A stretch of 64,000 bases of DNA. Source: Mesorhabditis belari (taxonomy: Eukaryota > Nematoda > Chromadorea > Rhabditida > Rhabditidae). The notes under the pieces were generated by a model. It was not told where the DNA came from and did not search any database. It worked only from the letters and a program-made list of their open reading frames with translations. The position numbers were made by a program, and so were the translations under genes. The DNA is taken from positions 248,001 to 312,000 of the forward strand of contig CAUEEP010000322.1 of assembly GCA_958450365.1 (NCBI GenBank). The letters run 5' to 3'. Below, in pieces: positions 21,319-32,919 of this stretch; within the stretch, counting starts at the first letter, position 1, and every line of letters starts with the position of its first letter.

Positions 21319-21860
21319 TTGGATTGGTGAATTGAAAACTGCGGGCTATTGTCATACGTGACAGTTTGAGCACTTTCTTCAAAAGAAATCCATTTTGGTG
21401 TCAATGGAAAAGTTGTAGAGAATCAAAAATCAAGCTTATATCCAAATTTTCAGAACGATTCAAAAACTCGTTTTCTAGAAATGCCAAATTTACGAATTTT
21501 CACGAAACTTGCAACAAAACTTGCATTTTAAGCGAAACTACTAAGTGAATCTTTCTGGAAATTTGGCTATCAGCCTAATTTTTGATTCTCTACAACTTTT
21601 CTATTGACACCAAAATGGGTTTCTTTTGAAGAAAGTGCTCAAACTGGGATCTCCAGTCCTCCTCTCCAGTCCTCCATTTTTGAGTCTCACACTTGTCTCA
21701 CACACAAACCAAAATCCTACTACGAAAGAGGAATCCGCAAATTGCCTGTAAAATGGGCAGAAGTCGTCAATAATAATGGAAATTATTTGGAATGAATTGA
21801 TGGTTTTATGTTCAATAAATTTTAGTTCAAAGTCCCGCAGTTTTCAATTCACCAACCCAA
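21319..21860 (+). mobile_element. mariner-derived element, 542 bp, copy 1
   Basis: TIRs TTGGATTGGTGAATTGAAAA...TTTTCAATTCACCAACCCAA are flanked by TA on both sides. The interior contains a second, inner inverted repeat (tttgagcactttcttcaaaa and its complement). A fragment of mariner transposase C-terminus at 21604-21795 ends with YYERGIRKLPVKWAEVVNNN. There is no catalytic core, so it is non-autonomous. Confidence 0.9.
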
Positions 21861-22185
21861 TAGAATAACATTAAAAATTATCCATTCCTTTACTAGTATA
21901 TATGCTTTATTCATTTGAATCGCGACAAAGCATCGACAAAGACAAAGCAGATCACAATAATCACCCAGGACACCACTCAAAACACACGCAAAAGATAAAA
22001 AGATAAAAAGAAACCATCAAGAACGACTCACAGAGCAGTCAAATCAATAGCCGAAATTGCTTTAAATCTAGCCAAGAATATCACGAACATGCGGGCGTAA
22101 AAGGTTCCACGGTTTCATCACTCGATCGAAAAAAAAGAAAACTGTGAGAGCTTTTAGAGGAAATGGAAAGTTGGCGTATGAGAAA
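21861..22185 (-). mobile_element. LINE-like relic, direct repeat copy 2
   Basis: Starts exactly at the TA that bounds the mariner-derived element and repeats 20901-21316 with small deletions. The minus-strand frame again gives the FDRVMKPWNLLRPHVRD-like motif. Confidence 0.5.
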
Positions 22186-22204
22186 AAAAGGTTCTAATTT
22201 GGCT

Positions 22205-22610
22205 TCGTAGAGAGCCAAATTAGAATTTGAAAGTTTTGTTAATTATAAGCCAAAGTCGATTTTTTTCAAGCTTCAATTTGACCAAAAATGGCTATGACTC
22301 TTTTGGCTTCGTAGCGAGCCGAAAAAAAAGCTTTTGAACTCATTTTCCTTCTCTTTTTCTTCGTTCATTCAATTTTTGGCACCATAACCCAATAAACATT
22401 TCGATTTTTACAAAAAAATATGAAACAAAATTTGGCAAATTTTCCAAATTCCCCAAATTCCCCAAATTTTCCAAATAAAAACCCCAAATTAACCCAAATT
22501 TCACAAATTTTTCGAACATTTTCAAATTAGAATTGCAAATTTTTGTTAATTATTAGCTAAATTCGAGTTTTTTAAGCTACAATTTGATCAAAAATGGCTA
22601 TGAATTATTG
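22205..22610. repeat. direct repeat around AAATTAGAATT...ATGGCTATGA
   Basis: The segment at 22209-22302 (aaattagaatttg, gttaattat, caatttgaccaaaaatggct) recurs in diverged form at 22526-22604. Between them lies a CCCCAAATTT-rich tract at 22435-22500. Confidence 0.6.
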
Positions 22611-23254
22611 TAGATATTCCGAGAAAAGGAAATCTTATTAGAAAAAGAAAAAAAGAGAAAAATATTCAATGAAAAAATGAAAAAAATCGAGAAATGATGT
22701 TAAGATTTTGAAATTTCAAAGAAAAAGAAAAAGAAATTGCTCAAAAATCTCTCGAGAAATGATTAGGTGTGAGGATTGAGCTCTGACAAAGTGTCAATTT
22801 TGTGATTTCCCCATTTTTCCATAGATTTTTATGATAGATTTCTAAATCCTCATAAAAATTCGTTCATAAATTCGAAATTTCCGGACTTAGCGGAGAGTTT
22901 CGAACGAATTTCGAACGAATTTCTAATGAATTAGTCCCGATTTCCCAAAAAAAAACCGGATTTCAATGAAAAGTTGCACTAGGGAATTGAAAATGCGAAA
23001 GATCTGTTAAAAGATTTCATTTTTAAGTAAGTTTGGGAACTTTTAAAAGCATTGCTTAGACCAAAAAACTTTTCTAAACACTTTATTTGACCTTGTTCTC
23101 AGTGTACTTTGGGAAGCATGAAGTTTGTAAAAATGAAAATTGCGCCGAATCGAATTGCATAAAGATTTTTTGATCTAAATATCGCGTAACTCTATTTTAA
23201 CGTTAGAAATAGAAACGAAAACGAATTTTGCCCAATTTTGACATCAACTTTGAA
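22611..23254. other. no gene recognised
   Basis: AT-rich, with runs of GAAA and no coding signal. Confidence 0.4.
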
Positions 23255-23462
23255 GCTCTAGGCTCTAGGCTTAGGCTTAGGCTTAAGCTTAGACTTAGGC
23301 TCAGGCGAGAGCTTAGGCTCTAGCTCTAGGCTCTAGCTCTAGGCTCCAGTTCTAGGCTCCAGTTCTAGGCTCCAGTTCTAGGCTCCAGCTCTAGGCTCCA
23401 GCTCTAGGCTCCAGCTCTAGGCTCCAGTTCTAGGCTCCATTTAGGCTCTAGGCTCTAGGATC
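23255..23462. repeat. TTAGGC-like then GGCTCCAGTTCTA satellite
   Basis: Starts with TTAGGC-type hexamers (ggcttaggcttaggcttaag) and grades into about eight copies of a 20-bp unit of GGCTCCAGTTCTA and GGCTCTAGCTCTA type. The same juxtaposition is seen at 42.06-42.17 kb. Confidence 0.85.
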
Positions 23463-23464
23463 CA

Positions 23465-23842
23465 CTAGGCCACAAACTCAGGTTTACAAATCTCTGTGGA
23501 ACCCTTATGACTCGTGGGTGTGCGGTTTCGTGGATGCCCAATCATGACGTAAACTTTGAAGCTAAACATCGCTAAACATCTCGAAACTCTAGAATCAACA
23601 TCCCCAAACGATCTAGAACGAATCATTGCAAAAAAACTGAACAAGATGTGATAGGTCCCGCCCCAAAACCGGAGGTGTAAATCAAAAAGCATCCCTAGTA
23701 ATGGTGATTTGGAATTTGCTTCCGAATGCCCGCTGCTGCCGAATTTGAAGTCCGCTTTTGCGCAAGTATTGTAGATGGCGCCGAATTTGATACAGAAGTT
23801 TTGCTTTGTACCTATATACGGCGATCTGTGGCCGACATACAA
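23465..23842 (-). CDS. unrecognised ORF, 125 aa, doubtful
   Basis: A non-repetitive minus-strand frame from ATG at 23842 to a stop near 23465, in a stretch richer in GC than its surroundings. The predicted peptide begins MYVGHRSPYIGTKQNFCIKF and shows no signal peptide, clear membrane segment or motif I recognise. No splice sites or neighbouring gene parts support it. It may be chance or the remnant of an element. Confidence 0.15.
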   Translation of the reverse strand: MYVGHRSPYIGTKQNFCIKFGAIYNTCAKADFKFGSSGHSEANSKSPLLGMLFDLHLRFWGGTYHILFSFFAMIRSRSFGDVDSRVSRCLAMFSFKVYVMIGHPRNRTPTSHKGSTEICKPEFVA

Positions 23843-24028
23843 CGCGCGGTTCTTTCCCGTTGTTCGCGTTGTTTAATGTATATCCATTGAGCGCCAGATT
23901 TCATGTTTTTGTGATCCAACAAGTAGTTAGGCTCGATAGCTAGGCTTGATTTTTGTCTGCTGTAAATCTAGTTTTGCAGAGAAATGTCGTGCGGCGAAAT
24001 GTCGTGCGGTGAACAGTCCATTTCCCCT

Positions 24029-24318
24029 TCACTTTGTGCAAGTCTGGTATCAAAATGTAGCCCTTCAATTGGGCTACACGATGGTATAAAAAACTTTGAG
24101 AAAAACTCTTGTTTAGTACAAGAAAAATGGCCGCAAAGTGAGAGCCCCAACACCCATACAAAAGACGATAGACGTCGTTGTTAGTATTGCGATGTACAAT
24201 GCTCTCACTTTGTGGTCATTTTTCTTGTACTAAACAAGAGTTTTTCTAAAAGTTTTTTATACGATCATGTAGCTCAATTGAAGGGCTAGAGTTTGATACC
24301 AGCCTTGCACAAAGTGAA
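24029..24318. mobile_element. fold-back element, 290 bp
   Basis: Long inverted arms: cactttgtgcaagtctggta pairs with the right end, and aaactcttgtttagtacaag pairs with cttgtactaaacaagagttt. The central loop lies around 24160-24190. No coding capacity. Confidence 0.85.
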
Positions 24319-24486
24319 GGCCCTAGTAAATCGCAAATCCATTCGGCACAATTTTCATTTTTACACAGCGACGCAATCTTCATTGGCCCCGTACTTTGTG
24401 CTCAATTTTAAATAGAAACGCAAACGATCACGGGTCAGAGATTTGATTTTTATGCTTGAGCTTATTTGATATTTGATCGGGCTTGA

Positions 24487-24880
24487 ACTATTCAAACTCA
24501 GTCATTCAAATTCAGCCATTCAAATTCAGCTATTCAAATTCATCCATTCAAATTCAGTCATTCAAATTCAGCCATTCAAATTCAGCCATTCAAATTCAGC
24601 CATTCAAATTCAGCCATTCAAATTCAGCTATTCAAAATCAGCCACTCAAATTCAGCCACTCAAATTCAGCTATTCAAATTCAGCTATTCAAAATCAGCCA
24701 CTCAAATTCAGCTATTCAAATTCAGCTATTCAAATTCAGCCATTCAAATTCGGCCATTCAAATTCAGCTATTCAAATTCATCCATTCAAATTCAGCTATT
24801 CAAATTCAGCCATTCAAATTCAGCCATTCAAATTCAGCTATTCAAAATCAGCCACTCAAATTCAGCTATTCAAAAAATTC
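24487..24880. repeat. 14-bp satellite (ATTCAAATTCAGCC)
   Basis: About 28 copies, with ccact, caaaatc and catcc variants. The 14-bp period lets forward frames share one repetitive peptide; not coding. Confidence 0.96.
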
Positions 24881-24899
24881 TTACAAGAATGCCCTAGAA

Positions 24900-25668
24900 A
24901 AAGAGTGATTCATTTTCGAGAAAATTTTGGAAACATTTGAAAATATATTCGAGATTTTAAGCGAAAACTTTGTCACTTTTTGGATGAGTCAAAATTTGCT
25001 GAAGTAAACTTGTTTTTTTGCTTTTTCATGAGGTAAAAAAAACGTATTTGTACTTATTCTTGTACTTATTAGTGTACTTATTCTTTTACTTATTAGTGTA
25101 CTTTTATTCGTTTACTTTGAGCTGAATTAGGAGTGTAAACGAAACCTATTTGATAAACTCAATTCTTGCAAAATAAGTACCAAAGAAGGTTATTGTTTCG
25201 ATTTTTCCAGCACAAGTACACCTTTTTGAAGTAAACAAAGTTTGAATTTGAAAAACTTTTGAAGTTTTTGTTGTGTTTTCTTAAAAATTAAAATTGACTG
25301 AGGTGATCCTGTTGTTTTGCTGAGAAAAAGAACTTATTGAACGCGTTTTATTCTCTTATCCTTTAAATTTATTCTCTTATACTTTAAGCTAACTCAAAAA
25401 GTGCAAAAATGGCCTCTTTGGCATTGAAATGGTCAAAAATAGGTTTGAAATTTGCGTTTTCTTTCTGTACAAATCCAAAAAGATTCTTGAAAGTCGCCGC
25501 GCTTTCATACTCTTCAACCCAAAAGATGAATATCATTTTATAGCTGAAAATCAAAAAAAAAACATTAACAAGCAAAGCATATTCATACGGTTTTTGAATT
25601 TTTCAAGTATTTTCTGCACAAAGTTTGACTATAACTATCGCAAAAGCTCTAAGCCCCTATAGGACTCT
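24900..25668. other. no gene recognised
   Basis: Contains a short ttattagtgtactta repeat (25055-25110). Two overlapping ORFs on opposite strands (25384-25662) are probably chance. Confidence 0.4.
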
Positions 25669-25669
25669 A

Positions 25670-26012
25670 AGCCTACGCGCAAAGAATCGCTCATATCTTG
25701 ACACCAGTGCGTTTGTTTCTGCGCGCTTAAATATCAAATTAAAGTAGAGAGGACGGGCGTTTTTTTGAGCCATTATATTCATTTTTAGCTTTAACCAGCG
25801 CTTAGAAAAAAATGACTGAAAATTGGCAAAAAAGACCAATTTTTTATCATTTTTCAAACATTTCGTTCTAAGCGCTGGTTAATGCTAGAAATATGTATTA
25901 TATCTTAAAAAATCACCCATTCTCTCTACTTTCATTTAATCAAAAAAAAGTGCAGAAACAAACGTACTAGTCTCAAGATATGAGCGTTTGTTTGAGAGTA
26001 AACTTACGCCAC
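25670..26012. mobile_element. fold-back element, about 340 bp
   Basis: Outer arms: cgctcatatcttgacaccag... pairs with tctcaagatatgagcg. Inner arms: taaccagcgcttag pairs with ctaagcgctggtta around a loop near 25835. The arms are diverged. Confidence 0.8.
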
Positions 26013-26228
26013 GCTCCTCTATTAGCTTTTAACTATGAGCTCCTCTATTAGAGTTTTTATGGTATATTTGAAAGGTAAAACCATTGTTACGAAATTTTAA
26101 ATAAGAAATGTAAGAAAGAATAGGTTAAATGAAGCCAGATTTGAGAAGATTTTAAGTAAATCTTAAAAGAAAAACAATTTGGAAACTCAGCACTTTGGAA
26201 ATTAAAACTTAAAAGAATAGAATAGAAA

Positions 26229-26297
26229 AGCTTTGGAATAAGCTTTGGGATAAGCTTTGGGATAAGCTTTGGGATAAGCTTTGGGATAAGCTTTGTG
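26229..26297. repeat. 14-bp repeat (GATAAGCTTTGGGA)
   Basis: Five copies of a GATAAGCTTTGGGA unit. Confidence 0.9.
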
Positions 26298-26960
26298 CCT
26301 TCTTAAAAAGAAAATAGAATCAAAAACGAATGAATCTTTGAGAATCCATCAAAAAGAAACAGAAAAGGAGTTAAAATTTTGTGGCAAGAAGGGTTTTTGA
26401 AACAAAAAAAGGAGAAAAATGGCAAAGGATCAGGAAGAAAAATCACACGTCTTTCTATTGCCCATTGAGCAAAAAAAAAAAAACGAAATCGTTTGGAGAA
26501 AATGGCGAGTATTTTGCGTGTGAAACATAAAATAGCGGAAGTTATTTCGAAGAGAGAAATTTTTTCGAAGATTTCCCTCAATTTTCTTGTTTTCTCTTTG
26601 AGTTCAGTGTGATGCGCTGATTTTTTTTTAACTTTGTGCTCTTGTTTCTACATCCACATGTTCTAATGCACTCAAAATTTCAATATTCAATTTGAATATT
26701 CAATTTCAATATTCTTAAGGTCATAAATAGCACTCTTAGTATCTTTTAGTTACTGAAAAAACGGGAATTCGTGTGTGCAAGAGTACAAAGTATAAAGTCG
26801 ACAAGCCCGCAAAGTCCATTTGAGCACAAAGTACATGAAAAGAACCAGCTTTCACGAGAAATGCTGATTCTCAAAGCGTCAAACGATCCAATTGACCATT
26901 TCTATTTGGATTCCTTTTCATATTTCATTTCTCCAACAATATCATTGTATGCTTAGAGCC
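26298..26960. other. no gene recognised
   Basis: AT-rich. An ORF at 26771-26956 has no recognisable domain. Confidence 0.4.
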
Positions 26961-26964
26961 ATAA

Positions 26965-26990
26965 TATTGGATTGGTGAATTGAAACTTCG
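26965..26990 (+). mobile_element. solo left end of the mariner-derived element
   Basis: TATTGGATTGGTGAATTGAA matches the TIR start of the 542-bp family and then diverges. Confidence 0.6.
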
Positions 26991-27149
26991 ATTCACATTT
27001 AATTGAATTGAAGCTTCGATTCACATCTAATATCACAGCTAAACTTTCCTGAGTGAGTGTAACTTTGGTTGCCAACACTTCACAAGTGAAACTTCACAAT
27101 TTGAAAGACTTGGCCAGTAAAATCTTTAGTGTAAGCTTCAAAAATACTA

Positions 27150-27703
27150 TTAGGTTGGTGAATTGAAAACTGCGGGAATTTGAACTAAAATTTATTCCAC
27201 ATAAAACCATCAATTCATTCCAAATAATCTCCATTATTATTGACGATTTCTGCCCATTTTACAGGCAATTTGCGGATTCCCCTTTCGTAGTAGGATTTTG
27301 GTTTGTGTGTGAGACAAGTGTGAGACTCAAAAATGGAGGACTGGAGAGGAGGACTGGAGATCCCAGTTTGAGCACTTTCTTCAAAAGAAACCCATTTTGG
27401 TGTCAATAGAAAAGTTGTAGAGAATCAAAAATTAGGCTTATAGCCAAATTTTCAAAAAGATACACTTAGTAGTTTCGCTTAAAATGCAAGTTTTGTTGCA
27501 AGTTTTGTGAAAATTTGGCATTTCTTTCTTAAATTTGGCATTTCTTGAAAACCAGTTTTTGAATCGTTCTGAAAATTTGGATATAAGCTTGATTTTTGAT
27601 TCTCTACAACTTTTCCATTGACACCAAAATGGGTTTCTTTTGAAGAAAATACTCAAACTGTCACATAGGAGAATGGGCGGCAGTTTTCAATCCACCAACC
27701 CAA
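27150..27703 (-). mobile_element. mariner-derived element, 554 bp, copy 2
   Basis: Same family as 21319-21860 but inverted. The left TIR is TTAGGTTGGTGAATTGAAAA and the right end is TTTTCAATCCACCAACCCAA; the TA is intact on the left and decayed on the right. The transposase C-terminal remnant on the minus strand (27215-27406) ends in ...KWAEIVNNNGDYLE. A 12-bp internal duplication (aaatttggcatt) is private to this copy. Confidence 0.9.
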
Positions 27704-27825
27704 TCTTAGGTTGAGGAAAAAGTAATGTCGCTTTTGAATTCCCATTGTTGGCAATTTTCCAGTTCTTGGCTTGTTTTCAAATAGAGATTAGCTAGACACT
27801 CTATACTTTCATATTATATATGACA

Positions 27826-27857
27826 ATAGCCCGCAGTTTTTAATTCACCAACCCAAT
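27826..27857 (+). mobile_element. solo right end of the mariner-derived element
   Basis: gacaatagcccgcagttttt followed by AATTCACCAACCCAA matches the family terminus; no body is attached. Confidence 0.65.
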
Positions 27858-28217
27858 TATCTTTAAAAAGGTCTAGAGTCTTGAAAAAGTCAAATATTCA
27901 TGTTTCTAGCAAAAAATATAGCTCATTTCTCTTTCAAAATCCGTCAAAAATTTCACGAGCACTCATATTTTTGCTTGGTGAAAAGAAAACTAGAGGAAAA
28001 ACGAGATCGTTTACGAGAATAGGGCCAATTTTGGATTTGGTGAAAAGAGGGAAAAGATCGAGACAGCAAAAAAAGAGAAAAAGTGGCGAGAAATGAAAAA
28101 CCTGGTAAGGGCAAACGACTTCCGCTATTTTATACACTTCAAACGCATAACACTAAGGCTATTGTCTGATAAAGAAGAGGTAAAAAAAGGGCTTGTTCTT
28201 TTAGGGCTATTGGTAGA

Positions 28218-28361
28218 ATTTTCTGCCTCATCTGACCAGTATTTCTGTACACTTTGAAACAGTTTTTCGGTGCTGGAAGCAGCACAAAAACACCCACTTT
28301 CTGGTGCACTAGATTCCCTGTTTCCTGTTGTGGAAAGGTGAGATTAGTGCACGCTAGAAGC
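28218..28361. repeat. 144-bp dispersed repeat, copy 1
   Basis: Matches 34142-34285 at all but two positions by eye, without gaps. The flanks are unrelated on the left. The function of the segment is unknown. Confidence 0.85.
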
Positions 28362-28500
28362 AGTGCGTTTCTAGCTGGAGAAATAGCACAAAGCACACAA
28401 GTCTATGATTCAAAGCCGCAGTTCCCCCGAGAGTTTTCCCCAAGAAATGTTCACAGGAATTGAAAGAAGAAGCATTTTATATCTAAAGTTCAAAAAGCGG

Positions 28501-28885
28501 GGGTGGGACAAATGCGACCTTTTTTTGCGCACCTGGACATTTGCGCACCTTTTTTTGCTGGAAAAGGCCTTAGGAAAGGTCGTAGAGCTTCAAAAATGTT
28601 TTCATAGTAGGGAATCGTATGCGTAGATTCAGAATTTTGACAAATCAGACCTCGCTGACACGTCAAATTTGGGCTAAAAGGCAAAAACTGCGGAAAAGCG
28701 TTAAGTTGCGTAGTTTTTGCCTTTTAGCCCAAATTTGACGTGTCAGCGAGGTCTGATTTGTCGAAATTCGAAATCTACGCATACGATTCCTTTAAATGGA
28801 AATATTTTCGAAGCTCTACGGCCTTGCCTAAGGCCTTTTCCAAAAAAAAGGTGCGCAAAAAAAGGTCGCATTTGTCCCACTCCCC
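28501..28885. mobile_element. fold-back element, 385 bp, near-perfect arms
   Basis: Arms of about 190 bp: gggtgggacaaatgcgacct at the left is mirrored at the right end, and gacctcgctgacacgtcaaa pairs with tttgacgtgtcagcgaggtc around a loop near 28695. A partial left end (ggggtgggacaacatcgacc) recurs at 34111. Confidence 0.9.
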
Positions 28886-28889
28886 AAAA

Positions 28890-29690
28890 AGCTGTCATTA
28901 GTTGATTCAACTAATGACACCTTTTGGAACTTTAGCTCTAAAAAGTCACAATAGTTGAACCCAAAGAGATCAAAGGTAATCCCAAAAATCCGATTTCACA
29001 AATGAATTGTTTAAAAATAAGAAAACCTCAAAAAAAATCAAAATTCACAAAAACAAATCCTCAATTCTCATCAAAGCCAGGCCAGCCAGCCATCAACATT
29101 TCAAAAATCCCTATTTTATTTCGCACTAATCCCATTACATTGATTTTAAAAATGCTAAAAAATCAGTGATTTTGATTGCTTTCTTTTTGAGTTTGATCAT
29201 TTTACACAAAAAGTTTGATGATTTTTTTGATCATTCATTTGAAAATTATTGAATACTTCCGAAAATTCGAGGATTTTCGTGGGAATTTTGTAAAAATAGG
29301 AATTGCGGTGTGAGAATTTGACGTTTAGAATGATAAAGAGCAAAATAGAAGTGAGAATTTTTGTTTCTGAGAAAACGGGAAGTTGGAGCTTGGAATAAAG
29401 ATCATTTTTCGAATTTAGAAAGAAAAAATTTAACGCGAAACTATGTGAAATGTTTTTTAAATATCGAAAACAATGTAGAGACTGAGAAATTCTCATAAAA
29501 AACAGTATTGAATCGAAAGAAATGTAAAAGATTGTAAATGTGAGAGTCAAACGCTCAACTCAAAGGCGTATAAACTTGAGATACATTGTTTATATATAAT
29601 TTATTCAAGAAATGAAAGACATGAAAGATTAGTACACATGAATTCATACACTTACACGCGAAAATGGCTGACAGAAAGCAACACGATATA
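28890..29690. other. no gene recognised
   Basis: AT-rich. The minus-strand ORF at 29197-29550 is phenylalanine/serine-rich and unconvincing. Confidence 0.4.
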
Positions 29691-29691
29691 A

Positions 29692-30077
<386 letters not shown>

Positions 30078-30136
30078 TTTGACTGTTGAGGGTTTGACTG
30101 TTGAGGGTTTGACTGTTGAGGGTTTGACTGTTGCAG
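30078..30136. repeat. 15-bp repeat (GGTTTGACTGTTGAG)
   Basis: Four copies directly adjacent to the SINE head. Confidence 0.95.
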
Positions 30137-30460
30137 TTTAAAATTCTTTCACAATATGGATCAACATCTTTGATTAAGCTATTTCCCTTTCTTAACTTTC
30201 TTTGATCCCTGTAAGCCGGAGGATTTGCTCAATTCGATAAAGCTGCAACAACTATAATCAGTCCCAGTTTTTAATGGATTGACGAGGATTTGAGAAAAAT
30301 GAATGAGGAAGTCTAAGTAAAAAGGTGAACTTTATAAAAACAAAGAATAAAAGTTAAAAGAACGGAGATTTTGAGAATATTCGTGAGATTTTGCATTCAA
30401 AGCGAAACTTTCACAAAACAAACACAAAATACGGTCGATTTTTGTTTGGTTTATAATTTA

Positions 30461-31113
30461 TTAGGATAAGAAACTGCGGATTACTTCCGAGGATCAAAGT
30501 TTTTTTTATTTAAAAGTGTGATGGTCCGGAATTTGGGTGCAAGACTACTTTGCATCGCCGGACCCAGAATTTTTCGAATCAGACATCCAAGGACAATCCA
30601 TTTACTCGCTCACAATTTCCGGGTACACACATCAAACTTGGCTCAAAACACCATAGAAGAATTAGGCTGAAAACTTGTGCCTCATCTGCCCTATTCGCCT
30701 GATGTTGCTCCCTCAGATTACCACTTGTTCCTGCCTATGCAACACTCTCTTGCAAATCTAAAGTTTAACAATCCTGAAGAAGTCGAAATTTGGGTGCAAG
30801 ACTACTTTGCATCGCTGGACCCAGAAACAGACAGACAGACTTTTCGAAACAGACATCCGAAGTCTACGCAAAAAATGGAAGAAAATAGTTGATAATAATG
30901 GCAAATATCTTTTGGAATAAAGTTATTTTCTTATTGATTTTTGGGTTGTTCAAATGTTGGTTATAATGTTCAAATGTTGGTTATAATGTTCAAATGTTGG
31001 TTATAATGTTCAAATGTTGGTTATAATGTTCAAATGTTGGTTATAATGTTCAAATGTTGGTTATAATGTTCAAATGTTGGTTATAATCCGCAGTTTCTTT
31101 TGCAAGGACCTAA
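30461..31113 (+). mobile_element. decayed mariner element, about 650 bp
   Basis: Left end TTAGGATAAGAAACTGCGGA and right end (reverse complement TTAGGTCCTTGCAAAAGAAACTGCGG) lie beside TA. The interior keeps the C-terminal third of a mariner transposase: PHLPYSPDVAPSDYHLF at about 30680-30730, with the third catalytic Asp in APSDY. It breaks into other frames after 30830. A segment with ttgggtgcaagactactttgcatcg occurs twice (30536 and 30791), and a 20-bp satellite fills the 3' end. Confidence 0.8.
30948..31090. repeat. 20-bp satellite (GTTCAAATGTTGGTTATAAT)
   Basis: Seven near-identical copies. The unit comes from the terminal region of the mariner element that contains it. Confidence 0.96.
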
Positions 31114-31821
31114 TAGATAAAGTTTACAAAAATATTAATGAATTTAAGCATATTTTAAGCATATTTTCATAAACACATAACACAAGAAGCCAAACAAAAG
31201 AAAATTTCAAAAGAAACCCCGAAATTGATCATTTTCTGATCATTGAATCTCTTTTTTCGTTGAAATTTATTGAGATTTTCACTCAAAATGCTCAAAATGC
31301 TCAAAATGCTCAAAATGTTAATGCTAGTTTTTTCTCGAAAAGTCCAAGCCAGTTTTTTTTCGTAAACTCGAACTTTTCTCGAGTGGAAACCACAAATTAA
31401 TTGAAAAATTGTGTTGCTAAAAATGTCAGAAGTGAAAAAGAAAAAGGAAAGCTGTTAGGTTTCAATTTTTTTGCCTAAACCAGGGAAATTGCCAATCGCA
31501 ACATAGTAATTTATCTTTTTTTTCTTTTCTAATGTTTTCCAAGAAATAAAAGGCTCTAATTTTCTGATTCTAAAGTGTAAAGAACGCCGGGGAAAAATTA
31601 CAAAAAGAAAAGAACATAAGAATAAGAAAAGTAATTCGCATCGTTGACGTTGAAGTGAATTTTCTTTTGGAATTTCTGATCAATATGGCATTTACAGAAT
31701 AAAACCATCCCTTTCTATAAAAATAATACTTTGATTTCCTGTCTTTGTTATTAAATTGAGAACAAGATTTTACATAGTGTTATTTACATAGAAAACGCAA
31801 TAACAATAAGCAATAAGTACC
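31114..31821. other. no gene recognised
   Basis: AT-rich with a small aaaatgctc repeat (31287-31318). Nothing coding. Confidence 0.4.
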
Positions 31822-32465
31822 TACCGTAAATACTGTAATAGTACCGCACCCCCATAATGACGGTGCAGTTGTGTAGTCTAGCTTTGAAGCGTTGTGTGGT
31901 CTAGCTTTGAAGCGTTGTGTGGTCTAGCTTTGAAGCGTTGTGTGGTCTAGCTTTGAAGCGTTGTGTGGTCTAGCTTTGAAGTGTTGTGTGGTCTAGCTTT
32001 GAAGCGTTGTGTGGTCTAGCTTTGAAGCGTTGTGTAGTCTAGCTTTGAACGAGTTTTTCTCGACACTGGTTTATGCTACAATGTTTGCTTAGGTATCAAA
32101 AAATAGCTGAAATTCAGGGCTATTTTTTCATACCAAAGATACACTTTCGGGTTTCTCGCCTAGCTCCACCCATCATTTCCTTTCGTATCGTGAGAGATGA
32201 GCGGCACTGATGGAGGCGCGCTGCCACTTCTGGGGATCAGTGGAGGTCATGGGGCACCAAGTTCGATTTAAATCCAAGGGTATGAAGGTAGCCCTGAAAA
32301 AATAGCCTTGAATTTCAGCTATTTTTTGATACCAAAGACGCATTTTTTGAAAGTACGGATGCTTTGAAAAAAATGAAATACTAAAAAACTGCGACATGCG
32401 ACTCAAATACTTGCGACTACGCGACTGTACGAGGGCGGTGGGGTACTATTACAGTATTTACGGTA
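31822..32465. mobile_element. TIR element, 644 bp (TACCGTAAATACTGTAAT ends)
   Basis: Left end TACCGTAAATACTGTAATAG and right end CTATTACAGTATTTACGGTA are perfect inverted copies, followed by C-rich/G-rich inner ends. The interior holds a 23-bp satellite (31866-32046) and a looser inverted repeat around aaaaaatagctgaaattcag. A 105-bp relative is in intron 3 of gene 1. Confidence 0.8.
31866..32046. repeat. 23-bp satellite (GTCTAGCTTTGAAGCGTTGT + gtg)
   Basis: About eight near-identical copies. Confidence 0.96.
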
Positions 32466-32919
32466 GAAAATACTCAAGACATTGATCGACTCGATTTTAA
32501 AAACAAATTTTAAAGCCTTGGAAATCTAAGAGATCTGAAGAAAGCCTCTAAAAAGTGAAAAATTTGAAAAACTACCATAATCTTCAGATTCAATCGTTTC
32601 ACCAAATTTTGATCGATAAGAAATCAAAATGTGAATCGAAAGTGATTAAAACTAAGCCAACCAAACTTTTAAACTAGAAACTAGGCAAAATAAACTAGAA
32701 AACTTTTAGAAAACGCTGTGAAGAACACACTCTATTTGAACGGGGATTTGATAAACTCATAGATCACTCCCTCTCCCCTTTTCCAAAAAAAGAAGATGGA
32801 TGGACTCGATACTTGATCATGGCAAAAAAGCTTCACACCTTGACAAAATCAAGCAAATTTCCTGGTCAAGGTTCGAAAGGTTTCTTGGAAGCTTATCGAA
32901 CATTTGATACGCACCCTTT

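Noticed and set aside
24473..24940. 155-codon ORF with SNSAIQIQPFKF repeats
   Set aside because: 14-bp satellite read through three frames in turn.
29197..29550. 117-codon minus-strand ORF
   Set aside because: Phenylalanine/serine-rich composition typical of AT-rich non-coding sequence; no domain, no splice context.
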